Part shown: positions 1-11,147 of the stretch, piece after piece
Layout: each line of letters begins with the position of its first letter
Position numbering within the stretch: the stretch's first letter is position 1
NCBI GenBank assembly: GCA_001599815.1
Contig: BCIA01000003.1
Coordinates: forward strand, 4,464,001 to 4,528,000
From: Furcasterigmium furcatum
Taxonomy: Eukaryota > Ascomycota > Sordariomycetes > Glomerellales > Plectosphaerellaceae
Length of the DNA stretch: 64,000 bases
Direction: 5' to 3'
Made by a program: the position numbers and the translations under genes
Notes under the pieces: generated by a model
Database searches by the model: none
The model's input: the letters and a program-made list of their open reading frames with translations, nothing else
Told to the model about the DNA's origin: nothing

Positions 1-1072
1 GGTGGCGCAAGAGGTCGCGTCCATGTTCCACGCGCGGGACGGCGTGGGCCTGACATTAGATCTTGTTTGGACGAGGACCCTTCGGGACCGCTAAAGAGGG
101 CATGGTTAGCCTCTTGGGGGCATTGGCCGAGCCCGTTGTTCCTGGGAAGCGTCGGTGAAGGTGGGATATTTTTGCCTGTTGCATAAGAGAGAAGGGAGCT
201 TCGGCCTGAACAGGCGGAAAACGCCCACGGTGTGTCGGGATTCAGGTGGGGTGGAACAGCGCTAGAGGTACCTGCAGTCCCCCCAGCAAAGAGGCAGGAG
301 CTGCTCGTGGCATACAGTGCGCGAGTCGACCCTGCCCCTCACTATCCCGTGCAGCTCCCAGCTCTCCGCACGCCGTTCCATAGCGGGGTGGGTTCCTCTG
401 CCCCGCTGGGATACCCCGCTAACCAGCTCCGTGTAGCGCCCGGATCGTGCCTGGGCGTGACCTAGGTGTCCAACCTCCATGACCCCTGTCGGTCCTTGAT
501 GTGCCGACGGGTAACGACTTGCTGTCTGACCGGCTTCCCATGCATTGCCGATCTTTCCCTCCTTCAAGTCACCATTCTCACTACCACCGGCTCCGACATC
601 CCCCCGCCAATGAAACAACAGTTTGCATCCCCGGACCTGGCCATTTTGCCCGTTCTTGCTACCCCGGATTTTGGGAAAGCGACCTTGTTGCTTGATCACT
701 CGTCGGCTTGCAGCAGAGTGACGCGATCAGCGAGTTCTCGTACGCATGGAACCGGCGAGACTGGACGGGACGTTGCAACGTTCCGCAGGCCCTGGACCAT
801 CTACTTGCGAGCCAACTGCTCACTTCCAGGTTGCCCAGCATGGCAGGCCCTTCTTCCGACCAGGAGGCCCTCTCCCACCCTGAACGGGCTTGGACCCAAG
901 TCTGGCCGATGAAGCTCGATATCGTCCGTGATCGCCGCGTATATAAAAGGCACTACTCTTCCTCATCATCCCACCATCTTGTCCCCAGAGTCTTCAACTT
1001 GTCATAGGCATCCAGTGCCTTGCCTCTGAATCTCTGCTCTTTTCCTGCTCATTTTCCCCAGCCACCAGTACA
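1..1072. other. Upstream region of the MFS transporter
   Basis: I see no convincing gene. Several short ORFs overlap in different frames without recognisable domains. The 3' part is the transporter promoter, with a TATA box near 940 and a pyrimidine-rich leader running up to the start codon at 1073. Confidence 0.6.
940..950 (+). promoter_or_regulatory. TATA box of the MFS transporter
   Basis: TATATAAAAGG lies 123 bp upstream of the start codon and is followed by a CT-rich stretch. Strong TATA elements in fungi usually mark regulated, inducible genes, which would suit a nutrient transporter. Confidence 0.6.
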
Positions 1073-2800
1073 ATGGCTGACGAAAAGACCGAAACCATGA
1101 CCGCGGGTCAGGAGCACGACATCGTCCAGGACAAGGGCATCGACACCGCCGTGCAGATCGCCCATGAAGTGGACGACACCAAATACTCGCCCACGTCTCC
1201 CTCGCTGATCCGACTCTACATCGTCCTGCTCATCCCCTACCTGTGCGGCTGCCTCAACGGGTACGACGGAAGCCTCATGGGTGGCCTCAATGGAATGAAG
1301 TCGTACATGAGGTTCTTTGACAAGGAAGTCATCGACGAGTCCACCGGCATCGTCTTCGCCATGTACAATATCGGGTCCGTTGCGGCGGTCTTCTTTACGG
1401 GACCGACAAACGACTACTTCGGCCGCCGCTGGGGCATGTTCGTGGGTGCCGTTATTATCATTATCGGCACCTGTGTCCAGGCTCCCGCGCCCACCGAAGG
1501 GCAGTTTTTGGCTGGCCGCTTCGTGCTGGGCTTCGGCGTCAGCTTCTGTGCTGTCTCCGCGCCGACCTACGTGTCGGAGATGGCTCATCCAAAGTGGCGA
1601 GGCACCATCACGGGCTTGTAGTATGTTTCCCCCTGCATGCATCGTACTCTTATGATTGATGCCAGGACGCTTGCTAACGACTGAAACAGCAATTGCCTGT
1701 GGTGGCTTGGCTCGATCATCTCTTCCTGGAGTTGCTACGGTTGCTCATTCATCGAGGGAGACAACGGCTGGCGTATCCCCGTCTGGCTTCAGATGGTGAC
1801 GTCTGGAATAGTCCTGCTGGGAGTGTTCTTTATCCCCGAGTCGCCCCGGTGGCTGGTTGCGAACGACAAGCATGATCAAGCGGCAAAGGTGCTGGCCAAA
1901 TACCACGGCGAAGGCGATGAGAACCACCCCATCGTCCAGCTTCAGTTGAAGGAGATGACAACTCAAATCTCATCGGAGGCGTCCGACAAGAAGTGGTGGG
2001 ACTACCATGAGCTTTGGCACACGCGGACGGCCCGCCGCCGCCTGATCTGTGTCCTCGGCATGGCATGCTTTGGCCAACTGTCAGGAAACAGCCTTACCTC
2101 GTACTGTAAGTGTTCCATGGATGGGCCGATACATCATGCCGGTAGCCTAACAGCCCTAGACATGCCTGTCATGCTGAAAAACGCTGGCATTACCGATGAG
2201 AAAAGGGTGCTTGCGCTCAACGGAATCAACCCTGTGTTGTGCATGGTAGCTTCCATCACTGGAGCGCGCATGACCGATGTCATCGGCCGGCGTCCTCTGC
2301 TGATCTACTCCATCATCTTCTGCTCCTTCTGCTTTGCTATCATCACTGGCACGAGCTCCGCGGCGACCAACGACCCGAGCAACTCGGCTGCGGCCAATGC
2401 AACAGTTGCGGTGGTGTACATCTTCGGCATAGTATTCTCGTTTGGATGGACGCCCCTGCAGAGTATGTATATCGCCGAGACCCTCGAGACCTCGACCCGC
2501 GCGAAGGGAACCGCCGTGGGCAACCTGGCGAGCGCCGCCTCTTCGACCATCATCATGTACGCTTCCGGCCCGGGGTTCCTCCACATCAAGTACTACTTCT
2601 ACATCGTCTTCGTTTTCTGGGACCTGTTCGAGGGCGCCTTCATCTATTTCTTCTTCCCCGAGACGAACCACCGAACGCTGGAGGAGCTGGACGAGGTGTT
2701 CAGCGCCAAGAACCCGGTGAAGAAGAGTTTGGAGCAGAGGAGTGCCCAGACGGTCCTGAACACGATGAACATTCAGACCGAGAAGGAGGCTTGGGCTTGA
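1073..2800 (+). CDS. MFS sugar transporter (hexose/lactose permease type)
   Basis: A 534-residue plasma-membrane sugar porter in three exons: 1073-1620, 1690-2105 and 2160-2800. Phases match at both junctions (TA|C and T|AC). Family signatures are visible: a G-YDGSLMGG segment in the first membrane helix, DYFGRRWG in the first loop, FIPESPRWL before the central loop, VIGRRPLL in the second half, and a PETNHRTLEELDEVF tail after the last helix. Length and about 12 hydrophobic segments fit the Sugar_tr family. The second acceptor is the AG at 2158-2159, not the nearer CAG, because only that choice restores SYY-MPVMLKNAG. Substrate cannot be read from sequence; lactose/cellodextrin and quinate permeases look alike. 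A Zn2Cys6 regulator follows 790 bp downstream on the same strand and could be its regulator. Confidence 0.93.
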
Positions 2801-3590
2801 TGGAGTACCATCACCACATGGGAATCTGCGTCTCTGGCACAAGCCACGTCAACGCCCTCACTACGAGACTGGAGATTGTTACACTAGTGATTCAAGTATT
2901 ACGCGTGGTCATGTTCAATTCTAAGAGTGCGCACACGTACCTCTCCAAGTAGCAGTGAGGGATGAAATATCCATGGCTTGTCTATCTATGTTGCCTGCAA
3001 TCCAGATAGGTAATCTTCAGAACTGGTACAACTCGATTTAACGGACTTTGGGGTTACCTCCAGTTGAGCAAAAATCCGTCTTGATTCTTCCGAAGTCAAG
3101 TGAAAAACTATCTTAATTATCCGGGGTTTGATCTGAAGTGGTCGGTCCGAGGGTGGCCATCTTTCTTCAACCCCTCCTTGGCCCCGATCAGGATTGCATC
3201 TGAATGCCGACAAACCCATGAACTCTCGAGGTCAGTAGCGTTGCGGTCATCATGCCACCCAAACAAGCGCGTCAATCAGGTCCCAGATCGCCCGCAATCA
3301 AGGTCGAGTTTCCCCCGCACGAGACAGGGGTTGTGGAATAATAGGGGCTACCCCAGTCGGCACCATCGGCACTTCCCCAACCAACAAGGCCCAGTCCCAT
3401 CCCCATAAGTTGTCCATCACACCCTCTCCCCTGCAGTCTCCAACCGTTCAACTCCTTTCCCGGCCCGGTTCGGAGCGAGACACGAGCATCCAGGGCGAAG
3501 GATCAAACCACGACTCCACGACCCAGAGAACAGTCAACATGCATTGAAGCTCTCTTACCTCCGTGGATCATTTCCTCCCCAGGCTGACCT
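2801..3590. other. Intergenic, transporter 3' side and regulator promoter
   Basis: About 790 bp separating two same-strand genes. Short ORFs only. I see no domain, repeat or RNA gene. Confidence 0.6.
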
Positions 3591-5975
3591 ATGGAGAACG
3601 ACACCTCAGAGCCGGCCCGGAAGCGGCTCCGGGCAAGCCATGCAGTGAGTGCCCCGCGCTCCGGCGGACTGCGTCGAGAGACATGGCCTGACTATCTCGA
3701 TAGTGTGATGCATGCAGGGCCAGGAAAGTCAGGTATTCTGAAGCCCGTCCTCGGCCCGAAGTGAGGCGGCCTCGAGCATGACTGACAGGTCTGGTCAGAT
3801 GTAACGGAAACACGCCCTGTGCGTCCTGCGAGGGTACTCGCCAAGAGTGTACATACGGCTCAGAAGCGAATACGTGAGCACACCGACACCCCGCGCGCAT
3901 GGCTCGTGACACCAACCGACGGGGTATTGACAGATATGGACTAGGCGGGGGAAGAGTGATCTCATCCTCGAGGGCGTTCTCCGTGTTGAGAGGACGCTGA
4001 ATGAGATGAAGGCTTCGATAGCCAACTTACCAACTGTCGGTTGAGTCAACATTCAGTGTTGTTGATGATGCCATCGGCTAAGGCCTTGTCCAGCAGCAGA
4101 TATCCTCGCCCCAGGATCAGTTCCGTCGCCCAATCCTCTCTCCCGGCCAGAGAACAACAAGAGCCGCCTCGTTTTCTTCGTCTCCTCGAACGGAGTTCAT
4201 CCATAACCAGCCTCACAACCAGCGAACGCCCCTCTCAGACCCAGCATGGCCCGGGGATGGCAACGTCGCCCTCAACAGCCTGGACAACGCCGTCCTAGCT
4301 TCCATGCACACGTCCTCCACCGAGACAGTCTTGCAATGGCCTCACTTTGACATGTTTCCCGGCCTCCGCGACGGTTATTCTTCTATATTCCACCTCGAGC
4401 AGTCCCGCCCTCCCCTGAGAGCTCGATCGTCAACATGGCACCCATTCCTCTCTGCCCGCGAGGTTGACGAGATCCTCGATTCGTTCGGTGATACCGTCAA
4501 CTTCTGGTACCCGACCATGTCAACGACCCAACTGGCAGATGTCCGAAGGCTCATGATCGACGGCGGCGGGGACGCAGACCAGAATATCGGAGTCTGTCTC
4601 GCCCTGCTGACCATGGCTCTGGGCCTAGCGGGACAGGTAACAGCCGGCTTGTCCTCAGTCGACGTCAACTCGGCAGAGGAGCGGGAGAGGCGAGCCTCAA
4701 AGAGGACAATGGCCGACGCTTATTTCGACGGCGCCATGAAGAGACTGCATGTTGTCCACACTCACATTGGGAGCACGGCGACGCATTGCCTCTTCTTCAT
4801 TGCGTCAGTGGAAAACAACCCAGGCTGATAGATCGACTGACTGATATGCCGCGCGTGCTAGAATGTACTTTGCCTTCCTACGCCGGCCGCTCCAAGCATG
4901 GGAGTATATCAACGCCTCTGCAGCCAAGTGCCTCCTGTTACTATCATACACGCCCAAAGGCGAGACATCAGACGACGAGGAGCGAATACGTCGCATCTTC
5001 TGGTCCTGCTACATCCTGGAGAGGTTCGAACTAATCCCGCACCTGTGTTCAAACTGTAGAGGAAGACTTACGTTCCCTAGCGACTACCTGGCCGAGCTCC
5101 CGGCCCTCCCACAATCCGGCATCTCGCAGACCGAGTCCTCCACACCCCTCCCTGGGGCATACGACACGCACGCCTCCGAGAGCAAGAGGGAGCTCTCCTC
5201 CCTCTACTTCCTCGCCTGCATCTCCATGCGCCGCCTCCTCAACCGCGTCCACCACCTCCTCTACGCCCGCGAGTCCGGCACCGCCCTGAACCCGGCCCGA
5301 TTCCCCGCCGTCGTGCGCGAGCTGGACCACCAGCTCGAAGAGTGGCGCGAGGTCCTCCCCCCGGCGCTCGCGTTCGGCGTCGACCGCCAGCCCACGGACA
5401 CCGAGGCCGGCGGCTTCCTGCGCCAGAGATACCTCACCTGCCGCAGCGTCATCTACCGCCCGTACCTCATGTGGATGCTGAGCGGCATGGCGCCCCGCGC
5501 GGGCCAGGCGTCCATCGGGAACGACGCGCTGAAGAGCGGCAAGATGTGCCTGGACGCGTGCCTGCTGCACATCCTCAACCTGCGGGGGTTCGGGCAGACG
5601 TGCCTGGTCGACACGTGGATATGTTCCTTGTCGTAGGTGGACGGACCCGTCCCATCCCGCCCTTTGAAAGAACGACCCTTGGCAGAGGCTAACTCGAAGC
5701 ACAGGATGGCCGGGGCGATGCTGATGCTGCTCGCTGCTTGCCGCGTCGCTGACTTGAGGGAGTTGATCGGCCCGGAAGTCCTGGACGCGGGCGAGCACCT
5801 GGAGAGGCTCCTCGATTGCTGGCAGGTATTCATGGGGAATCCTGGCTCTCCGAGCGTGGAGCAGAGCGTGAAGCTCATCGCGGATGCCGATCGGCTGATC
5901 AAGCAGGTGTACAGCTCGCAAGAGCAGGAGTCCGCGGTTGAGATAGCCCGGCTGAGGGGGCGGCATGCATTCTGA
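3591..5975 (+). CDS. Zn2Cys6 fungal transcription factor
   Basis: A 671-residue nuclear regulator in seven exons: 3591-3644, 3704-3732, 3799-3873, 3945-4039, 4083-4803, 4862-5632 and 5705-5975. The zinc cluster is spread over exons 1-3: C19-x2-C22-x6-C29-x5-C35-x2-C38-x6-C45, with the basic stretch CRARKVRC made across the 29-nt second exon. A leucine-rich linker encoded by exon 4 (LILEGVLRVERTLNEM) looks like a dimerisation coiled coil. The large exons 5 and 6 match the fungal-specific transcription factor domain in character (MYFAFLRRPLQAWEYINASA, a YILERFE-like stretch). Single-exon reading fails because all frames stop between the pieces. It sits downstream of the sugar transporter, so a pathway-specific role is an inference only. 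Confidence 0.85.
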
Positions 5976-6118
5976 TGATGAGCGTAGCTTTGTTGGATTG
6001 ACATCCGAAGAGGGGGGATTCTTCCATTTCTATGGTCCGAAGTGGAGAGAACGTCTTATACAGTAGCGTACATGTTCTGCGGTGGCAGAGTCAGCTTCAC
6101 AACCGCCAAGAAGGAGAC

Positions 6119-8218
6119 TCATTTGCCCTTGCAGGCCAACACCAGCCCGTGAAGCTCCTGAATCGTTGCCTGTCCGATCTTTTGCATATAATCACACTTC
6201 TTCCCGGGGTCGAGCGACATCTCCAGAGCTCCGCGGGCGAGCCACGCGAGGCTGGCAGAGTGCCGCGCCAGCCCGCCCAACCGCAGCTTCTCAGGACCCA
6301 GCTTCAAGATCATGGCATCCCACACCTCGAACCATCGAGTGATAACTCGCTGGAGCCCGGGTGCCATGGCTGGGAGCATGGCCATGAGTCTGGCGGAAAC
6401 GATGGCTCCGTGGATGACTGTCTCCGTCAGCGTCAAGATCGCAGTCACAATTCTTCTCCCCCTGGCCAGGACGACACTTACCCATGACAAGCATCAACAT
6501 GTCTAGAAGCCCTGGAGACACTCTAGGGAACATCAACGGGCCATTCCACTTCTCCTTCATGAGAGCCTCGAAACAGGAGCTGAAGCTGGATGGCGACGGG
6601 AGAATGAAATTGGGATCCTGGAGAATTGCGCGAAACTCTGCCTCATCGCGCGCAGCCCAGAGCTCAGGGGGGCAGGGCATGTCGCCTTTGAGCTCTGTGA
6701 CTGCCATGGCAGGAGGACAGTTCTGGAAGCTGGCTTCTTGGAACGCGGCAAAGGTCGCCCAATTCATGACCCTGGTAGACAAAAGTCAGCGGTATGTCCG
6801 GCAGCCAGCGGCTCGATTTACATCTTACCTGACGCATGATTCTACCCGGATAAACTCAGACCATTCCGTGTCCCGCAGAGACTTGGCGTGGCGGATATTA
6901 GTGAGCCCGAGATGCCGCACGGTTGCGACCATGAAGGGGATTTGCTGTCCGCTAATGAGAACTTCGGAGCGGTTTGAGGTGAATGCAGATGCGGTGCCGT
7001 GGGTCACCAACGCAGCGGCTAGTGTATTGACGACTTCCTGAGAAGGAATGCTTCCCTCGATGTGGGATGCAGCCACTCTTTCGAGGCGGCGCAGGACATA
7101 GGCCTCGCTGAGGCGGAAGAATTTGACAACGGCGAGAGCATCGTCCCGCGGAACAAGGCGGGTCGACCCATTGATCATGAGGGCCAGCAATAGATCAATC
7201 TGGCAGCTCTCGAGCTCAAAGCTCGGCTTGTGGGTAACGGGAAAACTGTGGTGGATGAGCTGGTAGTAGGAATCGGTAAAGTCCTTGGCGTTCCGGGCAG
7301 TGAAGACTGTCCGGGCCAGGTCCTCGTCGAACGGGCTGTCGTAGAACGGGTCCGTAGCGGTCAGATATTCATGGGCGTCCTTCAGCTCTGAGATTAGGGA
7401 TGTCATTTGACCCTCCAATGCCAGAGAGCTAGCGTCACTGTCTGAGCCGGTCTCGAAGAGCTCCACTCCGGGCTGGAATTCTTCTACCAGCATCTGGGTG
7501 AAACTCCAGGGGAGGAATCCTTGGAACAGGGTGTCCCCGGGAAGATTGTAAGAAGAGAGGAGCTCTTCCACAGTCTGGTCCGGCTCCGGGACGTGGAGGG
7601 GCTCTTTCATGATGGTGTTGAGCATCGAGTCGGCCTTGGGGTCCGTGAGCTCCAGGAGGAAGCGGACAGAGTGCTTCTCGGTTTCTTCATGGCGCTGTTG
7701 CGGTCTCAGGGGATCAAGTGTGCGGGAGTTAGAGGGGTCCTCGAGGGCCCTGATGTACGTGCAGGACACCTGGCGAGTAACGCAGCGGCTGCAGGGCCTG
7801 TCCATGTCACAGGACAGCTTCCTCTGGGCGCAAGCATCGCAGGCCCGGCTCTTCTGCCCGCGCTTCACTGCCCGGATCTCGGACGACCCACCCCCGGCCG
7901 ATTCGTCCCGGGCAGTGCAGGATGTGGCATGTTTACGGCAGACGTCACTGCAAGGGGTGTGAGCAGGGAGCCGAGTTTTCGGCACTGACCCATCAGTCCA
8001 TCCGCGGGAGGTGGGTTTACGTACCGCCTGGAGAAGTTCTTTGAGCAGAAGGGGCAGGTAAACTGATTAGCTCCAAGGTCTTGGCTATTATGTTAGGACG
8101 ATCTCTTCTTCCCGGCGAGCCGTGAAGCCTGGGCAGGCAACTCACGGGTAGACTCGTGCCGTCGGAGGTGTGTGCTTCGCTGGTAGAGTTTGCCGCAGTA
8201 TGAGCATTCAAAAGACAT
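6119..8218 (-). CDS. Transcription factor with two C2H2-type fingers plus a Zn2Cys6 cluster
   Basis: A 611-residue regulator in five exons on the minus strand: 8218-8146, 8079-8025, 7947-6829, 6771-6482 and 6417-6119. The N terminus has a first finger C5-x2-C8-x12-H21-x3-H25 and a second finger C33-x2-C36-x12-H49-x3-C53, whose last ligand is Cys rather than His. Then comes a Zn2Cys6 cluster C79-x2-C82-x6-C89-x5-C95-x2-C98-x6-C105. The rest resembles the fungal transcription factor domain (DPFYDSPFDEDLART, HHSFPVTHKPSFELE). Both fingers are interrupted by introns, and each becomes complete only with the stated splice sites. Start 8218 is chosen because it directly precedes finger 1. It converges on the preceding Zn2Cys6 gene, with 143 bp between stop codons. 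Targets are unknown. Confidence 0.87.
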
Positions 8219-8732
8219 CCTGACACGGTGCCTGGCAGCTTTGATGAGTCCACAGGGATGCGGACGCTGGAAACAGCATGGACGAGCTGAGGACGGTGTG
8301 ACTGACCGGTGGGTGGTGAGTGGTGGGTGAGTGGGAGATGGGAGACAAGTTGAAAGTCGCCGATGGGGTCGACCATGGTGGGTTTTGCCCGGGCGCCGGA
8401 CCCACCTTCCTGTTCCGAAAAGCCGGCGCTGATTGGCCATATTCTCCGTGTAAGTCACGATGGACTCCTTACTCCCCGGATGTTCTTCGCGTCCTCTGCT
8501 ATGGTAGCTTACAGGACTCGGGGACTTTGGGAACGTGGTTGAATCTTCTACTTCTTTCTGCTTGTTACCCTTCTCTTTCTTTCTTCTTTCCAAGACGGAA
8601 TGGCAGTCTACCTAGCCTGAACGCTGCCTTGCTTCTGTGCCTCTTCCCATCCAATATCAGTCAGCACGCTCTCTTGTAACCAACCCGACTCGAGCTTCGG
8701 CGTTTCCAGACTCCGAGTCCCCAGGGTTCATC
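8219..8732. promoter_or_regulatory. Divergent promoter between regulator and complex I gene
   Basis: A 514-bp divergent intergenic region. A pyrimidine-rich tract at about 8540-8600 lies on the strand of the complex I gene. No TATA box or RNA gene was recognised. Confidence 0.45.
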
Positions 8733-9570
8733 ATGAGCGTATCTCGTATGTCTGTCAAAGGTGAGCACCCTCCCCAATCAGGTATCTCTGCCGCCAAGGA
8801 TGGCTTGCCGACTGACTCTTCTAGGGCTGTCGAGAGTCTCGAGGCTCCGGCCATTCCACGGGTTCTCTCGTCAAAAGTCACTTCTCGGAGCCAACACGGA
8901 ATGTTTTCTCCAGCGAACAAGTATTTGTAAATACAGTGCCTCAGCCGCCCCAAATGAGTCTGAGCCTCGACCCAAGTCCGCCCTGCTCACCCGCCCACGC
9001 CGCGAGGTCTCCCTCGACAAGAAGCCCGACAACGTGGCCGAATACGTCCTGTAAGAACATGCAAACAAACACACACGGGGCTCCCCCTAGGTATTGCTCC
9101 CGCTCACCCATAACGCCAGGACCACCGTCGACAAAGTCGCCAACTGGGCCCGAACCGGCTCTCTCTGGCCCCTCTCCTTCGCACTGGCCTGTTGTGGCAT
9201 CGAGATGATGCACGCCAGTATGCCTCGCTACGACAACGACCGCCTCGGTATCATCTTCCGCGCCTCGCCTCGCCAGTCCGACCTGATGATCGTCGCCGGC
9301 ACCCTGACCAACAAGATGGCACCCGCCCTACGCCAGGTGTACGACCAGATGCCCGAGCCCCGCTACGTCATCAGCATGGGAAGCTGTGCCAATGGTGGCG
9401 GTTACTATCACTACAGCTACGCCGTCGTCAGGGGAGTTGATCGCATTGTCCCCGTGGACGTGTATGTCCCCGGATGCCCGCCGACGGCAGAGGCTTTGCT
9501 GCAAGGGATTCATGTCCTGCAGCGGAAGATCAGGAACGAGAGGAAGAGCAGGATGTGGTACCGGAAGTGA
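8733..9570 (+). CDS. NADH:ubiquinone oxidoreductase 20 kDa subunit (PSST/NDUFS7)
   Basis: A 234-residue mitochondrial complex I subunit that carries Fe-S cluster N2, the last cluster before ubiquinone. Exons are 8733-8760, 8825-9050 and 9120-9570. The first about 45 residues are Arg/Ser-rich with few acidic residues, a typical matrix-targeting presequence. The conserved core then runs without gaps: LACCGIEMMHASMPRYD (tandem cysteines), FRASPRQSD, AGTLTNKMAPALRQVYDQMPEP, MGSCANGGGYYHYSY and VPGCPPTAEALL. This gives the four N2 cysteines (CC, GSC, PGC). Length matches fungal orthologues. The first exon encodes only nine residues, so the start rests on the in-frame join G|GG and the presequence it yields. 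Confidence 0.96.
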
Positions 9571-11147
9571 AGAGTGACCACTTCCAGGCATTGTAACATT
9601 ATGATATGCTGTCCCTTTGTCGGCGGTTCCATAGATCTCTCGAAACACGACCTTTCTGGACCATAGGCGTGCGTTGTCTTCGGGAACACGTGGTGTAGAT
9701 CACCAACGGAGCCTCGCCAACTGCTACAAACAACTCAATTCAATTTAAGCACAAACTTCTATTCAAACAAAATCTCAGCTACATATGTACTGTGATTACC
9801 AGGACAGCACATATCCCTGCGCTGGCTCTCACCCAGATAATCGCCACCCAACCCGCCAAGACCCAACCCCGGAGCCTCACCACACACCAACCACCCCCTG
9901 ACCGAGCCACACCGAATCCCCTTCCGAGGCCACCCTCCTCTCCTTCCCCTGCCAAGCGTCCCCCCAGATCAGCACAAGCCCCAGGCACGCCCTCAAGCCG
10001 GGCCATCTCACGGCGCCCCTCGGTCACCCGCAGAGCCTCATCCTGCCTCCTTTGTACCCCCCCTTGCCCGTACCCTCGGGGCTTGAACCCCCAGAACGCA
10101 CTCACTTGCTCACCCTGGCTGGACCTCCCTCCCCGTGCAGGCCTCAGATGCGGTACCGCATCCCTCCGGTGGCCAAGCCACTTCCTCGAAGCTTATCTTC
10201 CCCGTGTGATGGGTCGAGAGGAGCAGACCCTGCGTCCCGGGATACCCCCAGGGTGATTTGACGACAAGGTGAGGCCCGGTGGCTCACCGAGGTGGCTCAG
10301 TTATGAATGTGAGGACCTGGGGCGCTGAGGTGCTGGCCTCGAGGTTGAAGGCGTCATCTGCTGAGGCCACCGGTCTCGATTCTGAGGTGCCGGGCTACAC
10401 ATCCGTTGGGAGCCGGAGGCCTCAGAATCGGACGGAACAGGCGTCTTTCTCCAGGCTGTCTGTCTGCCGGCAAGCTATGTCATGGCTTGAGATGTCCAAA
10501 GACACCCAGGAGTTTGTAGACATCATCTGTGTGGAGTGGCTCACAAGATTCACGCCGGTGTCGAGGTCAACGAGCTGGCCATCTCCAGACCTGGCGGACA
10601 GAAGACATCCTTCGAAACGCAAGGATCGAAGACGACAACAGCTTCGCCAGGATCACCATCACGAGCAGCACGCCACGAGTCCAGTTTGAAAGTCTATAAA
10701 GAGTATGTCCAGCTTTTGCCTATCAGACTACCGAAGAATTCCAGATGGCACAAAACGTGTATCGACATGGAGAAAGGAGCAATTTACACATGAAACTTCG
10801 TCTCTCCAAGTGACTTGGACTAATCCAATCCGCCCCCTCCGCTCCGACTTTTTTCTCTTCCCCTTGGGTAAGTAGTTATAATAAGTCGTCATCCCCAGTC
10901 CTACCCCCAGTACAATATGTGGCGTTGCGGCCGTGATTGACTGTCATGTTCACTCCACCCATATACTAGGATGGGAAAGAAATGAACCACTTGATCTAAA
11001 TGCAACTCATGCTGAGAATATCATTCCCGCTTGTTGATCCAAAAATGACAAAAAGCGTCTGTTTGGTCCGCAACGACCCGCGCGGACTGAGCCCATGGCG
11101 GGAGCGTGTCGGATGTTGGTATCATCCATCTAATCTCCTTTCGTTAA
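9571..11147. other. Intergenic between convergent complex I and ENA genes
   Basis: A 1.6-kb stretch. At 10279-10793 several overlapping frames on both strands read like protein, but no frame has a recognisable domain and I could not close a spliced model. Both genes end here, so part is 3' UTR. I annotate no gene. Confidence 0.5.

Noticed and set aside
2151..2153. CAG acceptor ending at 2153 for the second MFS intron
   Set aside because: It would insert residues and break the conserved SYY-MPVMLKNAG join. The AG at 2158-2159 restores it.
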